NCBI RefSeq assembly: GCF_009498525.1 | Contig: NZ_QSNT01000008.1 | Location: forward strand, 1-64,000 | DNA length: 64,000 nucleotides | DNA from: Rhizobium sp. ICMP 5592 | Lineage (GTDB): Bacteria; Pseudomonadota; Alphaproteobacteria; Rhizobiales; Rhizobiaceae | Direction: 5' to 3' | Part shown: positions 45,801-53,615 of the stretch, in pieces | Layout of the letters: every line of letters starts with the position of its first letter | How positions within the stretch are numbered: the first letter of the stretch is position 1 | Notes under the pieces: model-generated | Told to the model about the DNA's origin: nothing | Databases searched by the model: none | What the model saw: the letters and a program-made list of their open reading frames with translations, nothing else | Translations under genes and position numbers: made by a program

Positions 45801-46888
45801 TCGGGGCGGGAGCGGCAACCCTCTCCAGTCGCCTTGTCCCTTTGAACACGGCACCTGACGCACCTCCCGTCTACTGTTGGCCCGGATTGGGAGGCTACCC
45901 CATGAGCCTTCGCACGCTCGCGCAGGCGACTGGCGACAATCGCCATCGTTTTCTTGGCGTCCAGGCGCATGGCATCAATCCTGACGAGGTGCCATTTCCA
46001 ACGATCCAAGAGATGGCAGCTGCGGACGTGGCGCTGATCCAGCGCGATCATCCTGTCGGTTCCTTGACCTGCATTGGGTATTCGTTCGGCGCCAGGGTTG
46101 CCTTTGAGGCCGCCTATCAACTTGAACAGCTTGGGCGCCGAGTTGAAAGGGTCGTGCTGATCGCACCCGGATCGCCGTTACAAAAGGCGGCCGAGGCGCC
46201 GCCGACCGCCGATCAATTTCAAGACAGACGGTTCTTACGCATCCTCCTGTCCGTGTTCGCCGGGACATTGAACTCACCTTTGGAAACCGAACTGCTCGGC
46301 GTCGTTCGGGACGAACGCGCATTCATAGACTTCATCACCGACAAATTCGAGGATCTCCCAGCTGAACTGGTTGAAAGGATTGTCGGTGTGGTCAAGGCAA
46401 CGTTCTCCTTCGAATACACATTTCATGAACTTGACCAGCGCACGGTTGCTGCGCCCATCACGCTCATCAAGGCATTGGGCGATGACTATTCGTTTCTTGA
46501 GACAGCGGGCAGCCGCGCCCGACAGAGCTTTCAGCAAGTGATCGAACTGTCCCATGACCACTACTCGATCTTGCGTGGCGAGGGTCACACAGCACTCGCT
46601 CAGGCGCTTAGCGACCTACTGTCATCCGATCAGGAGATTCCCATGCCTCATATCAGCGTCAAGCATTTCCCAGCCCATATCGATGAGGGACGCCGGCAAA
46701 TTTTGGCGGACGAGCTCGCATCCGCCGTCATCAAAGCCTTTGGCTGCGCCCCGAATGTCGTCTCGGTCGCGCTAGAGCCGGTGGAGGAGGCAAACTGGGA
46801 CGCTCTCGTCTACCAGCCGGAAATCATCGGACGTCAAAAGTTTCTGGTCAGACAACCAAATTACGACCAGCGCCAGAACGCGAAATAG
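42836..46888 (+). CDS. single-module NRPS, indigoidine-synthetase type (A-Ox-A'-T-TE), fused in frame to a tautomerase
   Basis: This 1350-residue protein has an adenylation domain at 1-455: A3 YTSGSTGRPKG, A5 NLYGPTE, A7 YRTGD, A8 GRVDNQVKVSGHRIELDEI. It is interrupted by a nitroreductase-like oxidase domain (about 490-860, with KYAYASPGALNASQIFVDVN and GLYYFHP). The A10 motif TPSGKID resumes near 891. A thiolation domain (Ser953 in DVGGNSLL) and thioesterase (Ser1083 in GYSFGAR, His near 1240) follow. There is no condensation domain. The specificity residues read by alignment are D-A-W-Q-F-G-L-I-N plus the A10 Lys, close to known glutamine codes. This is the architecture of BpsA/IndC, which convert L-glutamine to the blue pigment indigoidine. 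The last 80 residues form a tautomerase domain. Confidence 0.88.
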   Translation: MTSSTLIQKLKEQVRRHPHRVAVASDTGSLTFLDLWCRSGQVAAQLRLQGVRADTVVGVFVDSSLELEIAIWAVLRAGGAYLPLSPEYPSSRLRYALEDSGTKIILTTGPLASDARTITPSEGSIVRVEEHWETEGQDAQDGGDVSPNDLAYVIYTSGSTGRPKGVAIEHGSIAHQLNWLHDAMAIDESVRILQKTPFSFDAAQWEILAVALGATVVMAGIGAYRDPARLIETARRHAVTTLQCVPTLWSALLDTEGFRDLNLSQIFSGGEALTSRLAQSLLATHPSASVINLYGPTETTINVSAYTVKADQLDDTDRVLPIGYPVYGTDLIVCEGRTEIEDGAIGELCIAGPQLARGYIGNTEMTAAKFTTLLDAKGRERRVYRTGDLAIKGADGAVAFHGRVDNQVKVSGHRIELDEIRLAIESHRWIRRATVVPWKTRLGTTQLAAFVELDDNEAALMDQSVAGSHHKSKASRRQVNAQLSNSALRVPDELGGNSVILPFRQASEDVAAQAFARKTYRNFRTRVGADRLVEAIGHAQRPPVLRSAQDAKLDKALIGQILRWFGPFTSDRRLLAKYAYASPGALNASQIFVDVNGVEGLSPGLYYFHPADHTLTLVSPGTRSGEGVRFHIYGKRGRIKEVYSTNVDEVLHLEAGHMLGLLEHVTAAHGLFPEKAAPPHRVPATLFSDDDYVHTLSVELGRKPAPSLSAAPVILLQIHEETPDGVGPGTYRVDNDWLTIVGEPVIRRKDVIAINQAVYDRSTFGIALIVSREVGWEGFVDLGRLLHRLQVADPDIGLMSSGYSSLSGHEMATSSRVDALIGAEAFSGKGTLSYFALGGGVSAEQRSSRGMEEDLVHMRGPTEILKDDLRELLPEYMVPARVRVIETTPTTPSGKIDLQSLRNLVEAEESARPIVPPRTRLELEIAAIWKEILRLGEEELSIRDSFFDVGGNSLLAMALINRLNARFGTRLPIQALFAAPTVEDLAGEIGAGAATLSSRLVPLNTAPDAPPVYCWPGLGGYPMSLRTLAQATGDNRHRFLGVQAHGINPDEVPFPTIQEMAAADVALIQRDHPVGSLTCIGYSFGARVAFEAAYQLEQLGRRVERVVLIAPGSPLQKAAEAPPTADQFQDRRFLRILLSVFAGTLNSPLETELLGVVRDERAFIDFITDKFEDLPAELVERIVGVVKATFSFEYTFHELDQRTVAAPITLIKALGDDYSFLETAGSRARQSFQQVIELSHDHYSILRGEGHTALAQALSDLLSSDQEIPMPHISVKHFPAHIDEGRRQILADELASAVIKAFGCAPNVVSVALEPVEEANWDALVYQPEIIGRQKFLVRQPNYDQRQNAK
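46643..46888 (+). CDS. PptA-like 4-oxalocrotonate tautomerase family protein, nested in frame at the end of the NRPS gene
   Basis: An internal ATG at 46643 is preceded by AGGAG at 46632-46636 with 6-base spacing. It would give an 81-residue protein beginning MPHISVKHFPAHIDEGRRQI and ending VRQPNY plus a short tail, the length and pattern of E. coli PptA (YdcE). Enzymes of this family need Pro as the free N-terminal residue, exposed when Met is removed. In the NRPS fusion that Pro is buried in a peptide bond, so only the separately translated form could be active by the known mechanism. It shares frame and stop with the NRPS. Confidence 0.65.
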   Translation: MPHISVKHFPAHIDEGRRQILADELASAVIKAFGCAPNVVSVALEPVEEANWDALVYQPEIIGRQKFLVRQPNYDQRQNAK

Positions 46889-46899
46889 GGAGAGTGATA

Positions 46900-47817
46900 A
46901 TGGATAAGGCAACTGCGGCCCGGTTTTTCGGACAAGCCGCGATATGGGGTGCGAGTTTCACCTTCATCAAGTTCGCGCTCGAGGACTTCAGCCCGAACCA
47001 GCTTGTTCTGTTTCGGCTGATTCTCGGTGCGGGGACGCTCGCCGCGATCATTTTGTTCACAGGACGATCCTTCAAGCTGAGCGGCACGGCATGGTTCCAT
47101 GTTGCCGTGTCTTCGATTTTCGCGAACGTCGTTCCTTATCTCTTGCTCAGTTTCGGCGAACAGCACACCAGTGCCGGCTTGGCGGGTGTGCTGATCGGCG
47201 GCACCCCCCTGGTCACCCTGTTCATTTCGACGCTTGCCTTGCGGGCTGAGCCCGCGACCTCGCGCAAAGTCACCGGCTTTTTCCTGGGCTTTCTCGGCGT
47301 GGCTCTTGTCGTCAGTCCCTGGAAGGTGGAGGGCAGTTCACTGCTTGGCGCATTGGCATGCTTCGGCGCTGCCGCAAGCTATGCCGTGGGTTATGCCTAT
47401 GTCAGTCGCTTCCTGTCGCCCTTGAAGCTTGATCCCATTACGCTCGGCGCCAACCAGCTGATTTCGGCTGCTGTTCTTCTTGGGCTGGCTCTGCCGTTCT
47501 TCGCCTGGCCCGCAATCGAAACCGTCTCCGTGACACCGCTGCTGTCCCTGCTCTATCTCGGCGTGCTCGCCAGCGGCTTTGCCAACATCCTGTATTTCAG
47601 ATTGATCCAGGATGTTGGCGCTGCAACCGCGTCGGCCGTTGACTATGTCGTTCCGGTGTTTGCCGTCCTCTTCGGTGCGGTTTTGCTCCTCGAACCACTG
47701 TCGTGGAATGTCATCCTCGGCGGGGCTGTCATCTTGATCGGGATGGCGATCGCCGAGGGTCGCATTGGATCGTCCTCCCTCTCTCCGGCCTCTTCTGGAA
47801 AGGCGAACAAGTCATGA
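46900..47817 (+). CDS. EamA/DMT-family transporter
   Basis: This protein has about 305 residues and ten hydrophobic helices in two EamA repeats: FFGQAAIWGASFTFIKFALE with LVLFRLILGAGTLAAIILF, and GALACFGAAASYAVGYAYVS with VPVFAVLFGAVLLLEPLSW. ATG 46900 is chosen, with GGGAGAG just upstream; a GTG at 46894 is in frame. These proteins export metabolites and amino acids. Placed directly after the NRPS, it may export the product or a precursor such as an amino acid (inference). Confidence 0.9.
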   Translation: MDKATAARFFGQAAIWGASFTFIKFALEDFSPNQLVLFRLILGAGTLAAIILFTGRSFKLSGTAWFHVAVSSIFANVVPYLLLSFGEQHTSAGLAGVLIGGTPLVTLFISTLALRAEPATSRKVTGFFLGFLGVALVVSPWKVEGSSLLGALACFGAAASYAVGYAYVSRFLSPLKLDPITLGANQLISAAVLLGLALPFFAWPAIETVSVTPLLSLLYLGVLASGFANILYFRLIQDVGAATASAVDYVVPVFAVLFGAVLLLEPLSWNVILGGAVILIGMAIAEGRIGSSSLSPASSGKANKS

Positions 47818-48857
47818 GTGGTGTTGGTCCTTCATCGTCAAGCAATGTTTCGGTGGCTGCAATCCCGGCGCCTTATCCCGATGTGGAAAAGGGCCAAGCC
47901 GCTAAGACCAGCAACCGGAGCGAGGGGTTGGCCTCGCCAACGGCAAAAGCGGCCCGCTTCTTCGGCTCTGGCATTGGCGGAACGCCGACCCTTGAACTTC
48001 CGGCAGATCTCGTCGGTGGGCGAGGGGTGTTTGCCAAGCTTGAGAAATATAATCCTTACTCCAGCATCAAGGACCGCCCAGCCTGGTACATGCTCGCAGG
48101 TGCCGAGGCGCGAGGACAACTGGTTCCGGGTAGAGGCACTGTCGTCGAGGCCACCTCTGGCAATACCGGCATTGCGCTTGCCGGGTTTGCTCGTGCCCGA
48201 GGCTACCGATGTATCATCGTCCTTCCCGACAGTGCTTCGAAAGAGCGGATAGAACTGCTGAAGTTTTTCGGCGCCGAGCTTGAGCTTACGCCAAGCGAGG
48301 CCGGATACACTGCCGCCATCGAGAAAGCCCAACAGCTGCGGGATGCGACGCCTGGGGCCTGGTTCGCCTGCCAGCACGAAAACGCAGACAACGTCCTCGC
48401 CCACTACGAAACGACGGGACCGGAACTTTGGAAGGATCTATCCGGGAACATCGACATCCTTGTCTGCGGCGTGGGAACAGGCGGGACAATCAGCGGTATC
48501 GGAAAATACCTGAAGGAACAGAACCCGGCTATCAAAATCGTCGCGGTTGAGCCGACACGCTCCGCTGTCTTGAGTGGCAGCCCTGGTGGAATTCATCGCA
48601 TTCCGGGATTGAATGGTGGCTTTGTTGCGGCAACGACAGACCGGGCGCTGATCGATGAAATCGTGACCGTTGACGACGAGGATGCCTGGGCAATGGCGCG
48701 TAAGCTTGCCGCTGCAGGGATCGTCGCGGGGATATCATCTGGCGCTGTCACCCATGTTTGTCGCCATGTTCGACAAAGAGCAGCTGTAGCCGGAACACGT
48801 ATCGCCACGATCTTTCCCGACTCGGGAGAGCGGTACGTATCGCTTCTCAGTTCGTAA
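47814..48857 (+). CDS. cysteine-synthase-like PLP enzyme (CysK/CysM/CBS family)
   Basis: This 347-residue protein starts at ATG 47814, overlapping the transporter stop. An N-terminal extension of about 50 residues precedes the fold-type II core: GGTPTLELPADLVGGRGVFA, NPYSSIKDRPAW with PLP lysine K86, EATSGNTGIALAGFARARGY (substrate loop), and VGTGGTISGIGKYLKE (phosphate cup). It catalyses beta-replacement on O-acetylserine or a similar substrate. A serine acetyltransferase gene lies in the same operon. It may make cysteine or an unusual beta-substituted alanine. Confidence 0.9.
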   Translation: MSGVGPSSSSNVSVAAIPAPYPDVEKGQAAKTSNRSEGLASPTAKAARFFGSGIGGTPTLELPADLVGGRGVFAKLEKYNPYSSIKDRPAWYMLAGAEARGQLVPGRGTVVEATSGNTGIALAGFARARGYRCIIVLPDSASKERIELLKFFGAELELTPSEAGYTAAIEKAQQLRDATPGAWFACQHENADNVLAHYETTGPELWKDLSGNIDILVCGVGTGGTISGIGKYLKEQNPAIKIVAVEPTRSAVLSGSPGGIHRIPGLNGGFVAATTDRALIDEIVTVDDEDAWAMARKLAAAGIVAGISSGAVTHVCRHVRQRAAVAGTRIATIFPDSGERYVSLLSS

Positions 48858-48920
48858 ACGGCCATCACGTTGGCTCCCTGTAAGACTGCAACCAGATCAC
48901 GACCAAAGGAAAGACCCTCC

Positions 48921-49412
48921 ATGACGCAATTTTCAAAAACCCTGTTTCCTGGCGAAGGTGAATCCGTTCAGATCGGAACGACAACGCACACAACGTTCAA
49001 GGCCGTCGGAAAGGAGACCGACAATCGCATTGGCTTGTTCGAGCACCGCATGAAACCCGGCGCGCCCGGCGCAGCACCCCATATCCATCGCCATCAGCTT
49101 GAAGCCTTCTACGTCCTTGAGGGGACCGTGGAAATCTTCATCAATGGCGAGCATGTTGCTGCCCCTGCAGGGACATACATTCAGGTCCCCGAGGACGTTC
49201 CGCACGGGTTCCACAATCCGTTCGACAAGGAAGCGGTGATGCTGATTTTCTTCAGTCCGGGGCAGAACCGCGAGGAATATTTCCGCAGGCTCGGCGCCCT
49301 CTATGCCAATGGCCGCCGGGCGTCCGAGCAGGAACTCATCGACCTCATGGCCGACTTCGACCAATTCGAGGTCGAATACACCGGCAACGTCCCAGGTTGG
49401 GGCCGACACTAA
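48921..49412 (+). CDS. cupin-domain protein
   Basis: This 163-residue single-domain beta-barrel starts at ATG 48921 (AAAGGAAAGA upstream). Cupin motif 1 is APHIHRHQLEAFYVLEGTVE with two His and one Glu as metal ligands. Motif 2 is GTYIQVPEDVPHGFHN with another His. It could be a dioxygenase, isomerase or binding protein; the family does not allow a firm call. It is encoded within the NRPS operon. Confidence 0.85.
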   Translation: MTQFSKTLFPGEGESVQIGTTTHTTFKAVGKETDNRIGLFEHRMKPGAPGAAPHIHRHQLEAFYVLEGTVEIFINGEHVAAPAGTYIQVPEDVPHGFHNPFDKEAVMLIFFSPGQNREEYFRRLGALYANGRRASEQELIDLMADFDQFEVEYTGNVPGWGRH

Positions 49413-49496
49413 CACCATCCGGAACAGCCTATCGCCAGATAGCAGTCGGCAGTTCTCTGCCGATTAGCCTCCCCATGAGTTCATAAAGGGCAGCCA

Positions 49497-50534
49497 ATGC
49501 TTCCGAATCCGTTCGACGACAAGCCGTTCCAGACCAGAGCAAAAGCGGCAACTACTTTTGTCTTCCTGATCGCGGCGAATATCGCCGCATGGGTTTGGGC
49601 CTGGGTGGCATTTGCAGATCGACCTGCCCTCATGGGTACCGCTTTTCTTGCATATATGCTTGGTCTGCGCCACGCCTTCGATCCCGATCATATCGCTGCG
49701 ATCGACAATGTGGTGAGAAAACTGATGCAGGAGGGCAAAGCCCCTTATTCGATCGGTTTTTTCTTTTCGTTGGGGCATTCGACCATCGTCGTTCTCGCGT
49801 CCATTGTCATTGCGGCGACAGCTGCCGCCATGCAACTCAACGAGATCGCCGAAATCGGAGGTGTTATCGGAACCACCGTATCAGCGGTGTTTCTGCTGAT
49901 TATCGGCATCGCCAATCTACTTGTGCTGAACGGGATCTGGTCCGCTTTCAAGCGCGTCAGAAGGGGAGAAAAGATCGTCGATGAAGATCTTGATGCTCTT
50001 CTTGCCGGTCGCGGTTTGATTGCAAGAATCTTCCGGCCGGTTTTCCGCGTGGTTTCCCGATCATGGCATATGTATCCGATCGGTTTCCTGTTCGGACTTG
50101 GTTTTGATACGGCAACGGAAATCGGACTGCTTGGGATCTCGGCGATGCAAGCCGCTCAAGGCATGTCCTTCTGGACGATCCTCGTGTTTCCGGCGCTGTT
50201 TACCGCAGGAATGTCGTTGATGGATACCACCGATAGTGTTCTCATGACGGGAGCGTACGGCTGGGCCTTCGTCAATCCGGTCCGCAAGCTGTGGTACAAC
50301 TTGACGATTACCGCCGCCTCCGTTGTCGTGGCGGTGTTTATCGGTGGCCTTACGGCCGCTGGACTCATTGTTGATAAGCTCCGTCTGAACGGGCACGTCT
50401 GGAGGCTCCTCGGCGAGCTCAACGATAACCTTTCAAGCGTTGGCTACGGCGTCGTCGGCATCTTTATCTTGAGCTGGATTATTTCCATCATCATCTACCG
50501 GAGAAAGGGCTACGATACACTTCCGGCGCAGTGA
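49497..50534 (+). CDS. nickel/cobalt transporter, NiCoT (HoxN/NixA) family
   Basis: This 345-residue membrane protein has the NiCoT signature in helix II, GLRHAFDPDHIAAIDNVVRK (family RHAxDADHI, here Pro for Ala). It also has GFFFSLGHSTIVVLASIVIA, GFLFGLGFDTATEIGLLG and FPALFTAGMSLMDTTDSVLM. Eight hydrophobic helices are apparent. It imports Ni2+ or Co2+ at high affinity. Its place in the NRPS operon is unexplained; the cupin or another metalloenzyme may need the metal. Confidence 0.93.
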   Translation: MLPNPFDDKPFQTRAKAATTFVFLIAANIAAWVWAWVAFADRPALMGTAFLAYMLGLRHAFDPDHIAAIDNVVRKLMQEGKAPYSIGFFFSLGHSTIVVLASIVIAATAAAMQLNEIAEIGGVIGTTVSAVFLLIIGIANLLVLNGIWSAFKRVRRGEKIVDEDLDALLAGRGLIARIFRPVFRVVSRSWHMYPIGFLFGLGFDTATEIGLLGISAMQAAQGMSFWTILVFPALFTAGMSLMDTTDSVLMTGAYGWAFVNPVRKLWYNLTITAASVVVAVFIGGLTAAGLIVDKLRLNGHVWRLLGELNDNLSSVGYGVVGIFILSWIISIIIYRRKGYDTLPAQ

Positions 50535-50583
50535 GCCACACACCGCTAACTGACATGCAAATATCGGCTGGCAGAGACCTTGC

Positions 50584-51360
50584 ATGTTTTCGATAGAGAT
50601 ATTGAAGAGAGACGTGCCCATGGTCTCGCACGATGTTGGCCGCTGGATGGAAGACTTCTCGGCCATTGGTTCCCGGTTGAAACGCAATTGGTTGGAGGGC
50701 AAGTTTCACGCAGTGGTGTCGATAATTGTACCACACCAGCCCGTCGATCCGCACGGCCTACCGATCTCGACCGAGGAATGGGGCCGTGCACGGAGCTTCA
50801 CGCGGCTGATGGATCGTAACCGATCTATAACGGGCTGGACTGCGGTGCGTGGGGTCGTCGGTGCGATGCTCGCCATTCCGCCTAACGATGTGAAGATTAT
50901 TCGGGCGGCAAACGGGAAGCCATCGGTTCACACAGGGCCTGGGATCAGTATTTCACATGCCGGCGACATTGCCGTCGTTGCCTTTTCGAGCGAGATGACG
51001 ATCGGGGTAGACGTCGAGCAAATTGCCGAGGGTGCATCATTCCTGCCAGCTGTCATGCGGACCTTGTCACCGTCGGAGCTGGAATATCTGAATGGCCATC
51101 CGGTTGAACGAGCGAAATTCCTTCTTCGCGCATGGGCTCGGAAGGAGGCGACGGCCAAGGTCTTCGGTTCGGGTCTTTCGGTCGATTTTCGATGCCTCAC
51201 AGTTGCCAATCAGGCTGGTCTTCGGTTTCAGTGCCGTCTTCCCGCCGGAAATGTCATCGTCCAGGGGACCGACCTGGAGATAGCCCCCGGCTATATCGCA
51301 GCTCTCGCCTCAACCGCAAACATTCTCGACGTTACCAGTTATCATGTCATTGGCCGCTGA
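50584..51360 (+). CDS. 4'-phosphopantetheinyl transferase, Sfp/EntD superfamily
   Basis: This 258-residue protein has the two hallmark motifs: IGVDVEQIAEG (G-x-D-x-E, magnesium binding) and AWARKEATAKVFGSGL (W-x-x-KE-x-x-x-K). SISHAGDIAVVAFSS lies ahead of them. It transfers phosphopantetheine from CoA to the conserved Ser of carrier domains. The NRPS in the same operon has one such Ser (953), making it the obvious substrate. ATG 50584 is used; ATG 50620 is an alternative. There is no entF-like or siderophore gene nearby. Confidence 0.92.
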   Translation: MFSIEILKRDVPMVSHDVGRWMEDFSAIGSRLKRNWLEGKFHAVVSIIVPHQPVDPHGLPISTEEWGRARSFTRLMDRNRSITGWTAVRGVVGAMLAIPPNDVKIIRAANGKPSVHTGPGISISHAGDIAVVAFSSEMTIGVDVEQIAEGASFLPAVMRTLSPSELEYLNGHPVERAKFLLRAWARKEATAKVFGSGLSVDFRCLTVANQAGLRFQCRLPAGNVIVQGTDLEIAPGYIAALASTANILDVTSYHVIGR

Positions 51361-51426
51361 TGCTCCAAATAATTGTAGCTCTCTAATTCATACGCGCGTC
51401 GGGTCGGTCCGGAAAGAAAGCAACCT

Positions 51427-52302
51427 ATGACACTCCAGACAGCACAACGAGACCCGTCCGGAAGAGATTCGGCGCCGGCCAAGACAATGATTGGAAAGGC
51501 CGCAATCGTCGGTCATTCCCCCAGTGAGGTCCTATGGACCACCCTCTGCGTGGAGGCCCGGACCGTGGTGGACAACGATTCACGTCTTGCACAGGCGATG
51601 AAATCGAACATCCTAGCTCATCCGACCTTTGCCCATAGTCTCGCCTATCGTTTTTCAGAAACACTCGCGAATAGGGATGTTGATGCCGACGTGCTGACGG
51701 CATTGTCGCTGGACGTTTTTCAATCTTCTCCTGACATAATAACGTCTGCGGTATTGGATCTCCAAGCGGTGTATGACCGGGATCCGAGTACATCCGAGCT
51801 ACTTATTCCGTTTCTCTACTTCAAAGGTTTTCTGGCTTTACAAGCGCACCGAATTGCACACTGGCTTTGGCAGAATAATAAGAGGCACATGGCTCGCCAC
51901 ATCCAAAGTCGCACGTGCGAGGTGCTGTCTATCGATATTCACCCCGCCGCCCATATGGGAAGTGGGATCATGCTTGATCATGGAAATGGACTCGTCATCG
52001 GCGAAACGGCCGTCGTTGACAACGACGTTTCCATCCTCCAGGACGTTACCTTGGGCGGGACGGGCAAAGAAAGCGGAGACCGCCACCCGAAAATTCGCCG
52101 GGGTGCCCTTATTGGCGCAGGCGCGAAAATCCTCGGCAATATTGAAATCGGCGTCGGTGCCAAAGTAGGCGCTGGCAGTGTTGTCGTGTCGGCCGTGTCG
52201 GCGCATACCTCTGTAGCCGGCGTACCGGCGCGGGTGGTTGGAAGGCCGAAGTCCGATTTGCCGGGGGTAACCATGGAACAACCAACTACAGATCCCGAAT
52301 AG
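51427..52302 (+). CDS. cysE: serine O-acetyltransferase (CysE family)
   Basis: This 291-residue protein has an N-terminal helical domain (EVLWTTLCVEARTVVDNDSR) and a left-handed beta-helix acetyltransferase domain. The latter shows IDIHPAAHMGSGIMLDHGNG (catalytic Asp-His), LVIGETAVVDNDVSILQDVT and LGGTGKESGDRHPKIRRGAL. It makes O-acetylserine from serine and acetyl-CoA for the cysteine-synthase-like enzyme. It ends in ...TTDPE and lacks the C-terminal Ile by which CysE normally docks into CysK, so a stable complex is doubtful. Confidence 0.92.
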   Translation: MTLQTAQRDPSGRDSAPAKTMIGKAAIVGHSPSEVLWTTLCVEARTVVDNDSRLAQAMKSNILAHPTFAHSLAYRFSETLANRDVDADVLTALSLDVFQSSPDIITSAVLDLQAVYDRDPSTSELLIPFLYFKGFLALQAHRIAHWLWQNNKRHMARHIQSRTCEVLSIDIHPAAHMGSGIMLDHGNGLVIGETAVVDNDVSILQDVTLGGTGKESGDRHPKIRRGALIGAGAKILGNIEIGVGAKVGAGSVVVSAVSAHTSVAGVPARVVGRPKSDLPGVTMEQPTTDPE

Positions 52303-52655
52303 GCAATCTAACAGCCAAACTACGGTGTTCAATTCCGCCGTGATTTGATCCGACGGGGTGTCGTATGGAACTCAACAGTCGATCCGGCATTGATCGGTCT
52401 GATATCTTGCGAGCTGTGACCGCTAGCTCGCCGGCAGAACTGATCTCACGCCAAGCGTGATCAAGGGCGCCGAATGAATAAATTTTCCCTCTTTGACGCC
52501 AAGGAAAGGCCGGCATTTCTTTAATCTACTATTCTTATAGACAATATTAAATTGCGCGGAATTGGACGCTGATGATCCGATCTCAAATCGGTTCCTACGG
52601 TGGACTTGCTTGCTGTCACGCGGTGTTACCGGCCGCCAAAGAACGGAGATGTGTC
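52303..52655. other. intergenic region, nothing recognised
   Basis: This stretch of about 350 bases lies after the cysE gene. No supported gene, T-run hairpin or copy of the ATTGTTATCAAT motif was seen. Confidence 0.4.
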
Positions 52656-52844
52656 ATGGGTCAACGTATAGAAGCAGGAATCCGGGAGGCGAACTCGCCG
52701 ACAATGGATGAAACCTTTTGGAGCGTTTTCGATTTTGCTCGTCGCTACCGGCTGGAGAAGAAGGAAGAGATGCGTCTTCTGACACTCTTTGGCACGAAGG
52801 CACCGCTTCGTATGCTTCTTTCCACTGCTCGGCGAGCGTCGTGA
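52656..52844 (+). CDS. small hypothetical protein
   Basis: This 62-residue protein starts at ATG 52656, with GGAG seven bases upstream (MGQRIEAGIREANSPTMDET). The central part FWSVFDFARRYRLEKKEEMR, followed by LLTLFGTKAPLRMLL, looks like a compact helical domain similar to small proteins found on rhizobial plasmids. No named family or function. Confidence 0.5.
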   Translation: MGQRIEAGIREANSPTMDETFWSVFDFARRYRLEKKEEMRLLTLFGTKAPLRMLLSTARRAS

Positions 52845-53001
52845 AAATATGACCGCTCATGGGGGGACGAATGAAGCGTGGTTTCGATCCTTGGTCATCG
52901 AAAGCAACAACGACGCGAGTCGTGACGCAGCGAATTCCCGAATGTTCTCTCCCACGGAACATCGCGGCGCCTGTGGCCCGGCAATTTGAGGTGATTTCAA
53001 C

Positions 53002-53310
53002 TTGCATGATGTCCTGGAAGAAATTTTGCTTCTCGAAGAACGCTCTGCTGGCGATGCACGGCGGTATCGCCGGCAGGTAATCGAGAAATTGGTATGGGTG
53101 CTTTTAGATATTACGGAGCGGCAACGGGATATCAATGGGCCGGATCATCGCGCACTCATCATGCGGTTGACGGCGATAGTCGGTACCATGACGGCAAAGA
53201 TCACCCAGGCTGATGATGCAACCTTCTCGACGATCATAAGAGACGCAGTAATCGTTGTCGGCACGCTACGCAGTCGTCAATTCCAAACATCCCCGTTGAA
53301 TATACACTGA
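53002..53310 (+). CDS. hypothetical protein, possibly truncated
   Basis: This 102-residue frame has only TTG at 53002 as a possible start, after an in-frame stop at 52987. It is helix-rich (EEILLLEERSAGDARRYRRQ, VIEKLVWVLLDITERQRDIN). It may be the remainder of a longer gene. No family is recognised. Confidence 0.35.
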   Translation: MHDVLEEILLLEERSAGDARRYRRQVIEKLVWVLLDITERQRDINGPDHRALIMRLTAIVGTMTAKITQADDATFSTIIRDAVIVVGTLRSRQFQTSPLNIH

Positions 53311-53615
53311 CCAGTGAAAACCATCCAAGCAGCATCCAAGAGGGGCAAGGTGTTGAATTCCAAGCGATACCGAGCTGGATATGGAGTGAACGTCGGTTTG
53401 GGCCGCAGGACACAGACAATCTGATACGCTTCGTGGGTCTTGGGGAAGGCTCATGAAATCACGAGGTCGTAACGACCGCGATATTGTAAATGACGAATCG
53501 GCTGATGGACACTACCGGACTGCGGGATCCGTCTTAGGCAACAGCGTTGGTACGTCTTGCCTCCCAAACAGCGATAAGGCAGAATCTCTTTTCTCGGAGC
53601 CTTGGACTAAAGAAG

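Noticed and set aside
42836..51360. Siderophore biosynthesis interpretation of the NRPS plus phosphopantetheinyl transferase
   Set aside because: There is a single module without a condensation domain, no aryl-acid or hydroxamate genes, no TonB receptor, and an embedded oxidase domain; the indigoidine type fits better.
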